From Symsagittifera roscoffensis (lineage: Eukaryota; Xenacoelomorpha; Acoela; Convolutidae): a DNA stretch of 64,000 nucleotides. The translations under genes and the position numbers were made by a program. Shown piece after piece: positions 47,355-57,218 of this stretch. Under the pieces are notes generated by a model. It was not told the DNA's origin and ran no database searches. It saw only the letters and a list, made by a program, of their open reading frames with translations. The stretch covers positions 58,882,487-58,946,486 of the forward strand of contig NC_087067.1 in the NCBI RefSeq assembly GCF_963678635.1. The letters run 5' to 3'. Numbering within the stretch: the first letter of the stretch is position 1; each line of letters begins with the position of its first letter.

Positions 47355-48724
47355 TCAATTCAACATTATCTCGAAGATTTTGTCTGCTGTATCACGCTCC
47401 TCCTTTTTCTTTGCTACCACGCATTTTAGTGCTGTGCCCTCTAGATTGATTAGTATTGCTGTGCAGGCCTGCCTTTCGTCATTCAGGTTGTCCTGTTCTA
47501 GATGTTGTCTCATGACTTCTACCCAGAAGTCCATGCAGCCATCCGAGTCGTCTTTAAAATATGTTGCTTTCTTGAAGGCTTTACTGAATTTACCACTTCC
47601 TCTGTCACTCGAACCTGTTTTTTTTGTTGCAAATGCTTCAAGTGTTTTGTTCATCATTTCCCATGTACTCGCCCATCTCATGGCGTCAGGTGTTACACTT
47701 TTGTGTGTACTCGAGTCCCCCGGTGCACTCGTCGAGTTTGAGATTCCACCCTTCATATTAGTATTGGACCCTACTGCCACTATTCTCGTTGCAATCCGGG
47801 GTACTGGTCTAGGCTCCCGTTTCTTCCATTGCGGTTCTACAATATCGACTCTAGTACCCTGTGGTTTGTCTGCCACTAATTTATCTTGTGCTATAGTGTT
47901 TCTCAAGAGTGCCTCCAGTTTGGACTGTATGGCACAAGAACTTTCAGCTTGATCCTTGCTCATTGTATCTATTCTGGTCTCTAGATTCCACAATTTCTCA
48001 TTCACGGTGTCGTAGCGTTTCATCATTTCTTCCATATCCTTCTTGATATGTTTCTCATGCTCTTTGTCGGTTGTCTCTACCTTGTCCGACATCTGTTGAA
48101 GCTTTATTTCCGTGGCCCTTGCTAAGACCTAGTAGTTATCCAGGTTCTCGTTTTTTTTTGTCTTATTTCCTTTTCCAGCTCTTGCCGGTCCTCCTCACTG
48201 CACTTCAATTTTTTTCTATTTCATTTAACTTTTCATTAAGTCTCCCAGCTCTACTGAAGTTGTTTTCCTTTCCAGCTCGTTTATCTTGACTGGCTGCTGC
48301 TTCTTGCGTGGCTTCTTCTTTATCCTTCCTGGTTTCCGTCGTTATCGTGGAAACTGTCCCAAGGGTTTTGCTTTTCTCGGTCACTGCCGTTATCTCCTAC
48401 TTCTCCCATGGCTTCATTCCGACCATCGCAGCAATCTTCTTGAGACTGACGGTCTCTTCGTTTGTGAGTCGTCCTTTATCGTCTCCGATGTGTTGGTCGC
48501 CTCGTCTACATTGCCTTTTGGTGAGAACTCTATGGTATTTTTTCCTGTTCTTCTGTTTTTGGCATCGGTGTTGACTCCGTCATCCTCCGTTCCTTCCATC
48601 GATACTTTGATCTGGTGTTTCTAGTTCAGTCTCTTTTGCTGGTATGCTTTGTTCTTTCATTGTTTTTCTTTCGCATTCTGGTTCTTTCGCATTCGCGTTC
48701 CTTGTTGCTTCTGGTGCTGACCAT
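47355..48724 (-). pseudogene. Gypsy Gag N-terminal and capsid region
   Basis: ATG at 48724 begins MVSTRSNKERECERTRMRKK, a basic N terminus. A highly charged coiled-coil-like stretch follows in several frames (48599-48414 is one clean piece). The frame 48092-47355 (245 codons) has heptad-like EEMMKRYDTVNEKLWNLETR, then the capsid segment with FKKATYFKDDSDGCMDFWVE. Several stops and shifts lie between 48600 and 48100. No LTR or PBS could be placed to the right of 48724. Confidence 0.6.
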
Positions 48725-48989
48725 ATTGACTCAAATATTCTTCCTCATTACTCTCGGGTTTATTGGTGTTGGTCTCTTTTGCGTTGAGTTGAAGTTTTGC
48801 ATAAAACCTGTTCCCTTTCTTTCAGTTATCGATACCCTATTTCTCTTCATGATTTTTTTATACAATTTTGTTTATCTACAATTTTAATATATACAAGTCC
48901 CTACTGTAAAATCTTTTTGAAATTATAAGAAAATTCCCTATTAGATTAAAAAGGAAAACCAATCGAGTTTAGCCTAAATCAATGTTGGG
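48725..48989. other. Short non-coding gap right of gypsy Gag
   Basis: AT-rich; the expected gypsy leader would be here. I see no PBS-like TGG complement or LTR end. Confidence 0.4.
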
Positions 48990-49556
48990 TCCCTTTGTTG
49001 AGGTCTTGGGACCCTTCGTTCTTTCGTGTTAGGACACTTTGGTACTAAACTAGGACTTCTTGGTATTCTTCTTGGACCCTTCGCTCTAGTGTTGGGGCAC
49101 TTCGATGGGGTCTTGATACACTTTGGTACTGTCCCAGTACACTTGTGTACCCTCCCAGGACCCTTCGGTACTCTCTTAGGACCCTTCGCTCAAGTATTGG
49201 GACAATTCTTTGCTGTCCCAGGACCCTTCGGCACTCTCCTAGAACACTTCGCTCAAGTGTTGGGACACTTCGTTGCTGTCCCAGGACCCTTAGGCGGCAC
49301 TCTCCTAGGACCCTTCGCTCGAGAGTTGGGACATTTTTTTGCTCCCCAGGACTTTTTGGCACTCTCCTAGGACCTTCGCTCGAGTGTTGGGACACTTTTT
49401 TGCTGTCCCAGGACTTTCTGGCACTCTCCTAGGGCCCTTCATTCAAGTGTTGGGACACTCCATTTCTACCCCAGGACATTTCAGCACTCTCCTAGGACCC
49501 TTCGTTCAAGTGTTGGGACACTTCGTTGCTATCCCAGCATTTTTCGGCAAGACTCT
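48990..49556. repeat. 63-bp minisatellite, about nine imperfect units
   Basis: The core word CAAGTGTTGGGAC or a variant occurs at 49191, 49254, 49320, 49381, 49444 and 49507, spaced 63, 66, 61, 63 and 63 bases, with older and more diverged units to the left from about 48990. Each unit also contains CTCTCCTAGGACCCTTCG and GTCCCAGGAC. Because 63 is a multiple of three, several frames on both strands stay open, for example plus-strand GTLLGPFAQVLGHF repeats. Confidence 0.9.
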
Positions 49557-52036
49557 TGTACTTCTTCCAACCTTGTAGTTCAAGTGTTTCTTCGCCTGAT
49601 GCACTAGTATTTAAAAAAAATCCCTAAAACCCAATTTTTTTCACCAAATTTTTCTTCACTAAGTCCCCTAAAATTACCTTCGCTGTTTCAATCCGATGCA
49701 AGTCGAAACACGACTTGTTTGTTAGCCTATAATTTTAGCCGATTCGTTAAAATTCTCTGAAATATGGCCGAAAAATGTAAAAATTGTTAAAATTCAAGGA
49801 AATCTGAAATTTACAGAAACCAGAAAGGTAAGTATACCTAAAATTCAAAGGCGACCTATACTGTCTTTCGTTAAAAAAATGTCTGGCACCTGCCTGTCAC
49901 GTGTTTGCCCTCCCCCCTACTAGCGGTCTTTTGGGGTATTCTCCTTTTGGGTTCCAAAAACTGTCTATTTCCTACCTATGACCTACCTTTTACCTACCTA
50001 GATTCGATCTTAAATTTGGATCTCTTCGCGTTGCAACTGTTGTTCTTAGTCTATCGATGGATCGTTCTAGACTCTGGGTCTATTAATGTAACTAAATCGA
50101 CGATATCGATTGAATTGTTACTATAATGTGTCCCCCCTTATTACAAATTTGAACCACCAACCTCTATCTTAACGGGCCCTCTTCTAACCTCCCCCCTATC
50201 TAGCCCCCCACTTAAGCCGAAAATTACCCTCAAGCGCAATGGGTGCTAAATCTCTCGAGAAAAAGTCCGCTTCCAAGCTCTGCTCAAGTAAAAACGTTTC
50301 CTCAAAAAAGTGGGTATCAGCTTATCCAATTTTAAACTTATTTCCCATAAGGTAAAGTGGATTTTAACGATACCCGGTTGACCAAACAGAACACCTCTGT
50401 GTACCCTTCTCTGTTCGCTCTGATTCGCTGCTGGATGTCTCCTTGACCTGTCCTCTGTCTCTCAGGTACCTTTTCTGAGAACCACCTTCCCACTTGGTTG
50501 GTCACCTGTTCCAGTTAAGTTTCCCAGTGGTCCGCCGAAGTTGCAAGCAATCTGAAAGCCATAGAACGCCCCACAATTGGGCACCTGTACAACGTTGCCG
50601 ATTTCATCGAGACGATCGGTCTTATTGGAAAGCAGTATGGGTGTACTCTTTTATTTAATATATAGGTTTGATCCACCTAATCTGGTATCAAGGCCACTGT
50701 CCTTTATTGTATTTTTTTTACCGTCTTTGCTCCTATTACTATTTTTTTAGGTTTTTTGTTTCGCTTTTCGGCCTTTACTCGTTTTTGTTCCCCTAGTGAC
50801 CCCTCTTACTCGGCTATATAGGCCTTGTTTCGGAAAGCGCACCGGGAAAAGTTTTTTTAAAAAGCTAACGCCGTACAACCAGAATGTGAAGACGTTCCCG
50901 TTGAGCCGTACCACCGGTACTCTAGAATGCGCATGTAGCCCAGAGCTCTGTCAAGTGGGTTCGATCCCATAGTCTTGATGTCGTAAAAACACCCAGGAGC
51001 GCCATAAAAACACTATGTAACAGTTCCCCATTTGTTTTCAAGTAGCCACATACAAACAGGTAGATGACTGAACTGTAAACAATGTCCTTTAAGAGGTTCA
51101 CCCTGGTCCGCCTCGAATAAATATGCTCCTCTTTTGTTATCGTTTTGTCTCCTATTTCAGGATAGGACAACTCTACTCGCGTTTGATTTATATCTAAAAA
51201 TTGCTAATAACAATTTCCCGCTGCTTTTTTCAACTATTTTCCCGCGATTGTAATTCGGTTGTTCTGATCTTGTATTTTTTAGATTTTCAGTTTTCTCGAG
51301 AAAGTTGAGCATGACAGGCTCAATTCGAATTTTTCAAATATTACATTTCAACTCAAAATTACGTTTTTCGTATTCCTCAATGTCAAACTTCCAAATATGA
51401 CAGACTGGCACACACGTACCGGGCCTTCTTCTTACAAGCGTACCATTATAAGCGTATCATATCACAGTTTCCCAAAGTCAATCAAACCTCGATTTTTACC
51501 ATTCATCAGCAATTCACTTATCATCTTGGCTTTTGCGTAAAATTTTCCGACAAACACTTCAGTATCCTGTTGCATCTAATATCCTCAATTTTTTTGGTCT
51601 TTCCTATTGTCAGCACCATAATCCTGCTGATTATGTCCAATTAGTTTTATCCTATCAGCTTCAGGGGTGAGTCCCTCAGTCCGACAGCATTTCTTCTTGT
51701 TGGAAAACACAGTTACTACAAAATTAGGCTTGTAACTGATTCGGTCTGTGATAGATAAATCTCGAGATTCAATTCATGATGTTTCAGGGCTTAACAAGGG
51801 GAAGTCAATTGTTTGGCAGTCGGTCAAATTTGAAAGTTCGACCATGAGCAACGTTTTTTTTCCAAATTTTAAATTAAACTTTTTTAGTTGAGAGTTTCAT
51901 AATCAATATGTACTTCAAATAACATAATATTTGTCGAAAACAATTCATCGAGTTAGTAACCTAATTGTAAACACAAGAAACACCTTCTAAACTGTTGAGA
52001 GCTCGTCTAGATAGTTTCTGAATTGTTCTGTACATT
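49557..52036. other. Region without a recognised gene
   Basis: No coding frame with family resemblance was found. The left part has CCCCCC-rich words (49905-50220). A block from 50340-50560 is less AT-rich and begins ACCCGGTTGACCAAAC. A tRNA-like B-box lies near 50950. The segment from 51180 to 52036 is the left flank of the BEL element and shows only AT-rich unique sequence. Confidence 0.4.
50918..50975 (+). other. tRNA-like B-box segment, possibly SINE-derived
   Basis: GGGTTCGATCCC at about 50959-50970 is a perfect RNA polymerase III B-box core, preceded by GTAGCCCAGAGCTCTG. The arms do not fold into a proper T-stem with a seven-base loop, and no acceptor stem is visible, so this is at most a tRNA-derived relic. 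Confidence 0.25.
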
Positions 52037-52041
52037 TTTTG

Positions 52042-52495
52042 TGTTGCAATGCAAATGTAGAATAAAACAAGAGTATAGATGCATATAAAATAAGCACAGT
52101 TGGCCAAGCGGACTAAGACAAAGTAAGCTAACGCCGATTATATGTGTGAAATAACAGTTGACGTAGGTTCGATTCATCCACCTGCCCATGTATTAATATA
52201 CTAAAAACGGGGGTTACATCCTATTTTAACTAATTTTGGTTCTAATTCGTTTCAGCCTTGATTAAGTTGACCGCCAAAAAGAGCAATTTGTCTCAAGGAC
52301 ATTACCGACCGGTTCTTGTGGCTAGCTTGCGCCGATTTGTACCAATACTGACAGATGCTAAAAATGTTGTATGATGTCCTGATCAATAGAAAAATACCGA
52401 AATTTATCTATTGCTTGAGTTATTTACCGATAAATATCTCTAATTTTTTTACGAATTTGGATTCAATTATTTTCGTTTGGAGATTAGCGAGCATA
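52042..52495 (+). repeat. BEL 5' LTR
   Basis: Starts TGTTGCAATGCAAATG and ends AGCGAGCATA, matching 60763-61220 apart from scattered changes and small indels. The end is ambiguous by up to five bases because TTTTG follows both LTRs. It contains the tRNA-like segment. Confidence 0.85.
52094..52188 (+). other. tRNA(Leu/Ser)-like sequence in the 5' LTR
   Basis: TTGGCCAAGCGGACTAAGAC resembles the D-arm and A-box of type II tRNAs. GGTTCGATTCA, 76 bases later, is a B-box with changes at the end, followed by CCACCTGCCCA. The acceptor stem does not pair. The 3' LTR copy is better preserved. Confidence 0.5.
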
Positions 52496-52498
52496 TTT

Positions 52499-52516
52499 TG
52501 GCGCCCCACAAGGGAC
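52499..52516 (+). other. BEL primer-binding site
   Basis: TGGCGCCCCACAAGGGAC lies three bases after the LTR end. A TGG start and this position are standard for a tRNA-primed minus-strand start. The primer tRNA is not identified. Confidence 0.6.
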
Positions 52517-52570
52517 CACATTCTGTAGCAGTAGGACAGTATTCTCTAACTCAGAGAGCAGTATTCTACA

Positions 52571-52890
52571 TTGTAGCAGTATCGAAAGGAATTAATTCAA
52601 AAAGCGGCTCAGTCAGACGAGGCGTGGTCGAGAAAGCTGTGAGACGTCCTGTGGTGCTGTATTGTTGCAGTATCGGAAGCAGTTCATTCATACAGAAGTT
52701 CAAACAGACGGGGAGTGGTCGAGAAGGCTGTAAGACTTCCTGTGGTGCCGTTTTTCTAACAGGGTTGCTGTTGTGCCAGTGCTCCTGTGTTCTTTTGCTG
52801 CCAGTGCTCCTGTGGTCCTTTGCTGCCAGTGGTCCTTTGCTGCCAGTGCTCTTGTGGTGCTGTTTTGCTACCCAGACAGTGGTGCTGTTT
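52571..52890 (+). repeat. Leader with duplicated modules
   Basis: A module of about 91 bases (TTG(T)AGCAGTATCG ... GGTCGAGAA(A/G)GCTGT ... CCTGTGGTGC) occurs at 52571 and 52662. It is followed by short repeats of GCCAGTGCTCCTGTGGTCCT between about 52767 and 52890. An open frame of 168 codons across it follows from repetition and is not taken as a gene. Confidence 0.65.
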
Positions 52891-53412
52891 TGCTGCTTAG
52901 AAGTCCTGACATTAGAAGTACTGAGACGCCCGACACTCGTCGCAGCGATGCTGTTTTACTGCTTAGACGACCGAAACCGGTGATCGCCCAATCTCCAAAA
53001 CTGTAAGAAGTTCCCAAAACTTTTAAAACTCCAATTGTGCTATAAATTTAAATACGATGTCATTTATGATAGAAATTTTCCCGCAAGCTAGCCCCCGGTA
53101 ATTTTTCTCAATACCCAAAGTTTTGGACAGTTCCGTTGAACTGAAATATCTTACAGTCGGTACATAGACAAACTGACTTGACATTTTTTCTCGATACCAA
53201 AAATTTTTGGATAATTGTGAACGGAATATTAATCAGTGAAATCGGAACAAGGCAAGAGGTACTGGACTAGTTTTTTGAATTGGTTTTTGACTCGAACCTG
53301 CTGACCAAAATTTACTGAAAAATTTTGTGAAAAAAGTAAAAAATTAACAAAAAATCCTCAAAACGTCTCCAGAATTCTGCGAAACTGTGCTGTAAGATGA
53401 CACCAACTTTAT

Positions 53413-53715
53413 GTTAAGTGGTCTGGTAGCGAAATATCAGGCAAATTAAGTTGAGTTTTTTCATCCTCAGGTTTCTTCCGCGTGTGTTGTTGGAACTTAA
53501 CCAATTTGCCTGATCCCCCACCCACCATTGGTGAAACTGAAAGCCAGTTCGCTTCGAGTAAAACAAAACCGTTTCAGCCCGTCCGATTATTGACTTCGTT
53601 GCGAGACAGTAAAGTTAAGTGGTCAGGTACTGTGATATTAAGTGAGTTAAGTTGAATTCTTTCATCCTCAGGTTTACTCCGTGTGTGTTGTTGGAGTTCA
53701 ACCGACCTACTTAAT
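53413..53715 (+). repeat. Two copies of a ~102-bp leader module with intron-like ends
   Basis: Modules at 53413-53515 and 53614-53715 both begin GTTAAGTGGT and contain TTTCATCCTCAGGTTT. Each has GTTAAGT followed 58-59 bases later by a pyrimidine run and CAG, resembling a very short intron. Confidence 0.55.
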
Positions 53716-53938
53716 TTTCCAATCCCATTGGTACTTAAGCGTAACGAAGCCGTCGCATAGGTCCCCTAAGTGTATGGTATTCATTCTAGGAGCTAGTTCT
53801 TTGGATCACGCGCTCCGAAAACTCCCCGCTCAGTCCCAGAAGCGCGTCAAAGATACTTGCTTTACGAAGCCAGGTTTAAGTTTGAGCTTTAACGCTAGGG
53901 ACTCTCAGAAAACGATACAGTACTACCTTCATCACTAG

Positions 53939-54418
53939 TTGTCGCACCGTAACGGCCTTGTAATTTGGCACGACGCCATTAATAACTCGATAAGTAGGCA
54001 CCGCAGCAACAATAACCGCAAGCTGAGTAGTGAGCAACTTGTCAATTTGTTATTAAGATATAGAACAAACATTTCTGCGATCGTATACTGTAGACGGAAC
54101 GGAACCGAGGATATAGAGGAAAGTTTAGGTTCAACAGGTATTCTCGTTCTCAACGTCGTTAAAGACTTTATCTCTAAGCGTAAGGCTAAGGACCAGGTAC
54201 TAATTGAGAAGTACAAAGAGCTTCACCAGCCTCCTTCCCTTGAGTTAAAGACTCTCCTCCTTCTAAGGCGTTATAGCGCTAATCTTAACATCCTTAAGAC
54301 ACGTAAGAAGCGAAACCGCTTACCCCTCAAAGCTCGGAAAGCTATAAGAAATAGGCTTCAGGTAGAAGCTTTGAGACGTCAAGTTTCCCCGTCTTGTAAG
54401 CTAATGTTGATTTATTAA
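53939..54418 (+). CDS. Open frame upstream of BEL Gag (159 codons), unknown
   Basis: An uninterrupted frame from a TTG at 53939 to TAA at 54416-54418, with no ATG near its start. It is basic and Leu-rich in the second half (LELKTLLLLRRYSANLNILK, RKKRNRLPLKARKAIRNR). The composition is coding-like. It could be an extra leader protein, an exon or a former N-terminal Gag extension. No family is recognised. Confidence 0.35.
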   Translation: MSHRNGLVIWHDAINNSISRHRSNNNRKLSSEQLVNLLLRYRTNISAIVYCRRNGTEDIEESLGSTGILVLNVVKDFISKRKAKDQVLIEKYKELHQPPSLELKTLLLLRRYSANLNILKTRKKRNRLPLKARKAIRNRLQVEALRRQVSPSCKLMLIY

Positions 54419-54511
54419 TGCAAATTTGATTACGTACCAAAACAGTATCTCATTTTATTGATTGTTTTCTATAAGTGAGCATCCGTAGAATATTGTCAAT
54501 TTGTGAAAAAC

Positions 54512-57218
54512 ATGGACGAAAAATTAAAAAGTAAGATACGCAAGTTATTCGAAACCCGTCTAAATCTAGAAAATGAGCTGCTTAAAGGTCACTCATTATT
54601 ACTTGAGTACATTGAGAATAATAGTCGCACTACAAAAATTGATAATGCTGTTTACAAATGTAAAATTGCGTTGGAAAAAGCTGTCGACGTCAATTAGGTT
54701 AATTAGGTTAGCGGGAAAAACGGAAAATCCTGAAAAAATTATTGCTCAGCAAGACCTTTGGCTTAAAAAGTAACCGAAATGAACGATAAAGTAATGCACG
54801 AAGCTCAGAGTTACAAGATGAGCCTTGAACCTTCGTCATTTCCAGCAGCCGGCATTACAGGGAGCAAGGGATCTTTACAACAAACTAGGTCTGAGACATC
54901 CTCACGCTCGCACAAAACAAGTGATTCAGCAGCACGAGTATCTGAAAACAGGTTTAAGGTCTCTAATAAGTCTAAGGATAGTAGAAAGCTTGACTCACAT
55001 AAGTCTGATAAATCTGCTTCCACTCGTCATACGTCGACTGTTCGCACTATGTCATCAAGTGAGAAACGGCATGAGTTAGCTTTAGTAAAACGACGCCATG
55101 AGGAGCTGGAAAGGCAGTATCAAGTATCTTTAAGACTTAAAGAGCAAGAGAACCGTCTTAAGTTCGAACAAAGTCAGCTGGAACTAGAACAATTGGCTTA
55201 AAATCATAAAAAGCAACTAATTGAAATGGAATTGAAAGCGTTTGAACTTGAGGACAGTTCATCTGAGGTTAGCGAGAAGGTAGCGGAAAGTAACTTAACA
55301 GGAGTAAGTCAACCTATTTCAAAGGTAGCAACCGATCAAACTAATGATTGGGTAGACTCTGTTAGTTCACAAGCACCTCCCGACGTTGCTAGTGTGCCCG
55401 GTTTGCAGGCCTTCACTCATGTACCCATTTCGTCAGGACCGACGACTTCCGCCCTCCTTGCTCATGCAATTCACACCAGTAATAGTCATAACCATGAGCA
55501 CACAGCATTGAGTGACCCTGGAATCCATAGTTATGGACATCGGGCCATGCCTCAATTTGGCAGTGCAAGCCGTTTGCCATTGCAAGCTTCTGTTTCATTC
55601 CCAGCATCTGTTCCATTCCCAGTTAACAATATGCATTCTAGTGCACACGTGTCACCACCGTCTGCTGTTCCTTTACAGACCATGAGTTCAAACATAACTA
55701 ATGGTAGTTTTGCCATCGCGCAACCGGAATCATTACCTGTCCCAATGTTACCGGCCCAACCAGGTTCTGGTTTTGTTTCTTTGTCGCCTGCATTTGCTGG
55801 TGGTGGCTTCTCATCTTCTGGAGTAAACCCAACGCCGGTTTTCTTTTCGGCACCTAATTGCCATGCAGCGCCAGTCCAGACGCAACATAATCTTCCCTTC
55901 GTTCCGCATACTGTGTCACCTAGTATCAACGATTACTACACAAGTGATGCAAACTTATGGCGATTGGCTGCTACAACTCCAATCGTCACGCCTGCTCAGT
56001 GTTGTAATGCTGGAAACATTTTTTCTAATGTGACAACTGTTGTCCCATCGTGTAACACCGCCGCTCCTTATACTAGTGGTGGGACTGTGTATTTTAATAC
56101 TCCCCCAGTTCATCCACAACATGTTCCGCATTTCGTCAATCATACTAATACTGGTTATCAGCCAGTCAACGAAGACTACGCACCGTCTCCCGCTTATCCG
56201 AACCAAGGTTGTTCATCGGATCGACCTCTCTCCGCTCGTGAATTGGCGGAATTATTGATGCATAGCCGCAAAGATAATCTTGCTGAATGGAAGTTAGCCC
56301 AGATTGACGGCAACCCGTTAAACTGGCACGAATGATTTGGTCAGTTTAAGTCCACCGTTGATTCCGCTGTTCTCAACGATGATACGAAACTGACATACTT
56401 AAAAACGCTCGTCACAGGCAAAGAAAAAACCGCAATTGCGGAGTTTAGTTACAGTGGCGTTATGTACAAGGCTGCACTGGCCACCTTGCAACGGAAGTTT
56501 GGGCAACCACATGCCATTGTTGGTAGGCATCTTGATAAGCTGAATACTTTTCCTCCACTTAAGATGCACAATTCGGAAAATGTCATTAGTTTTTCCTCTG
56601 CCGTATCTGGCCTCGTAGCAGTTTTCAAATCATTGTCTTTCAACGATGATCTAAAGAGTGTTAACCTGTTAAACCAAGCTGTTAAACCAGCCTGCTAACC
56701 TCAAGGAGGCTTGGTCAATGCATACTGTTAGGCATAATTGGCAGCGACCAACACTTTTAGGCTTGAACAACTGGTTGAAAGAAATGGCCGAAGGGCATGA
56801 AAGATTACGTTTACTCAACTCTAAGGCAAAAAACGAGGAGCCAGTTAAACCAAAAACAACCAAAGTTTTTGCAGCCAATAGCCAGGTAACTAGTAAGGCT
56901 CACGATAAGTCTAAGTTCCCGCTGTGCATTTTGGGTAAGGGTAGTCATGTATTGTGGAACTCTGCTGTTTTTAAGGAAAAGAATGCTACTCAGCGAGCAA
57001 AATACGTAGCTGAACAGAAACTTTGCTACGCTTGCCTCAATGGCAATCATAGTTTCCGGCAATGTTCTACAGCAAAAAAGTGCCCGAAGCCAGAGTGTGA
57101 TAGCACACATAATGTCTTGCTCCATGGAGCCGAAAGAATATTTCCTCGTAAGGAAAATTCAAAGGTCTCGAATAAGGCTGGAACAAACAAATCCAAAACA
57201 GAGTCAATATACTTATGA
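54512..57218 (+). pseudogene. BEL Gag with DUF1759-type region and zinc knuckle (broken)
   Basis: Gag packages element RNA into particles. ATG at 54512 opens MDEKLKSKIRKLFETRLNLE. Stops at 54697 and in the following 80 bases break the start, and the frame resumes at 54779. A coiled-coil stretch (RRHEELERQYQVSLRLKEQE) is split by one in-frame TAA at 55199-55201. A long Ser/Pro/Ala-rich segment follows to 56330. At NPLNWHE a TGA (56333-56335) stands where BEL Gag has Trp, and the DUF1759-like part continues (FGQFKSTVDSAVLNDDTKL). A frameshift near 56690 leads into the last part, with CCHC knuckle CYACLNGNHSFRQC near 57025 and CPKPECDSTHNVLLH. Confidence 0.75.

Larger units (their letters stand above)
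40176..48724 (-). mobile_element. Ty3/gypsy retrotransposon, most complete copy, no LTRs recognised
   Basis: Minus-strand order from 48724: Gag with two CCHC-type knuckles, aspartic protease, RT, RNase H, long linker, integrase, acidic tail, macro-like module. That RT-RNase H-integrase order is the metazoan Ty3/gypsy arrangement. Every domain has at least one stop or frameshift. I compared 39760-40175 with 48725-50600 by eye and found no convincing LTR pair, so either the 5' LTR was lost or it has diverged too far. Confidence 0.8.

Noticed and set aside
49026-49578. Overlapping 80-116 codon ORFs on both strands
   Set aside because: They follow from a 63-base tandem repeat whose length is a multiple of three; no independent sign of a protein.
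39760-50600. LTR pair for the gypsy element
   Set aside because: No convincing match between the region left of 40176 and anything right of 48724 on visual comparison.
52094-52188. Functional tRNA gene
   Set aside because: Acceptor and T-stem do not pair and the B-box is changed at its end.
52477-52983. 168-codon ORF at the start of the BEL leader
   Set aside because: It crosses the LTR end and PBS and spans duplicated leader modules; composition follows the repeats.
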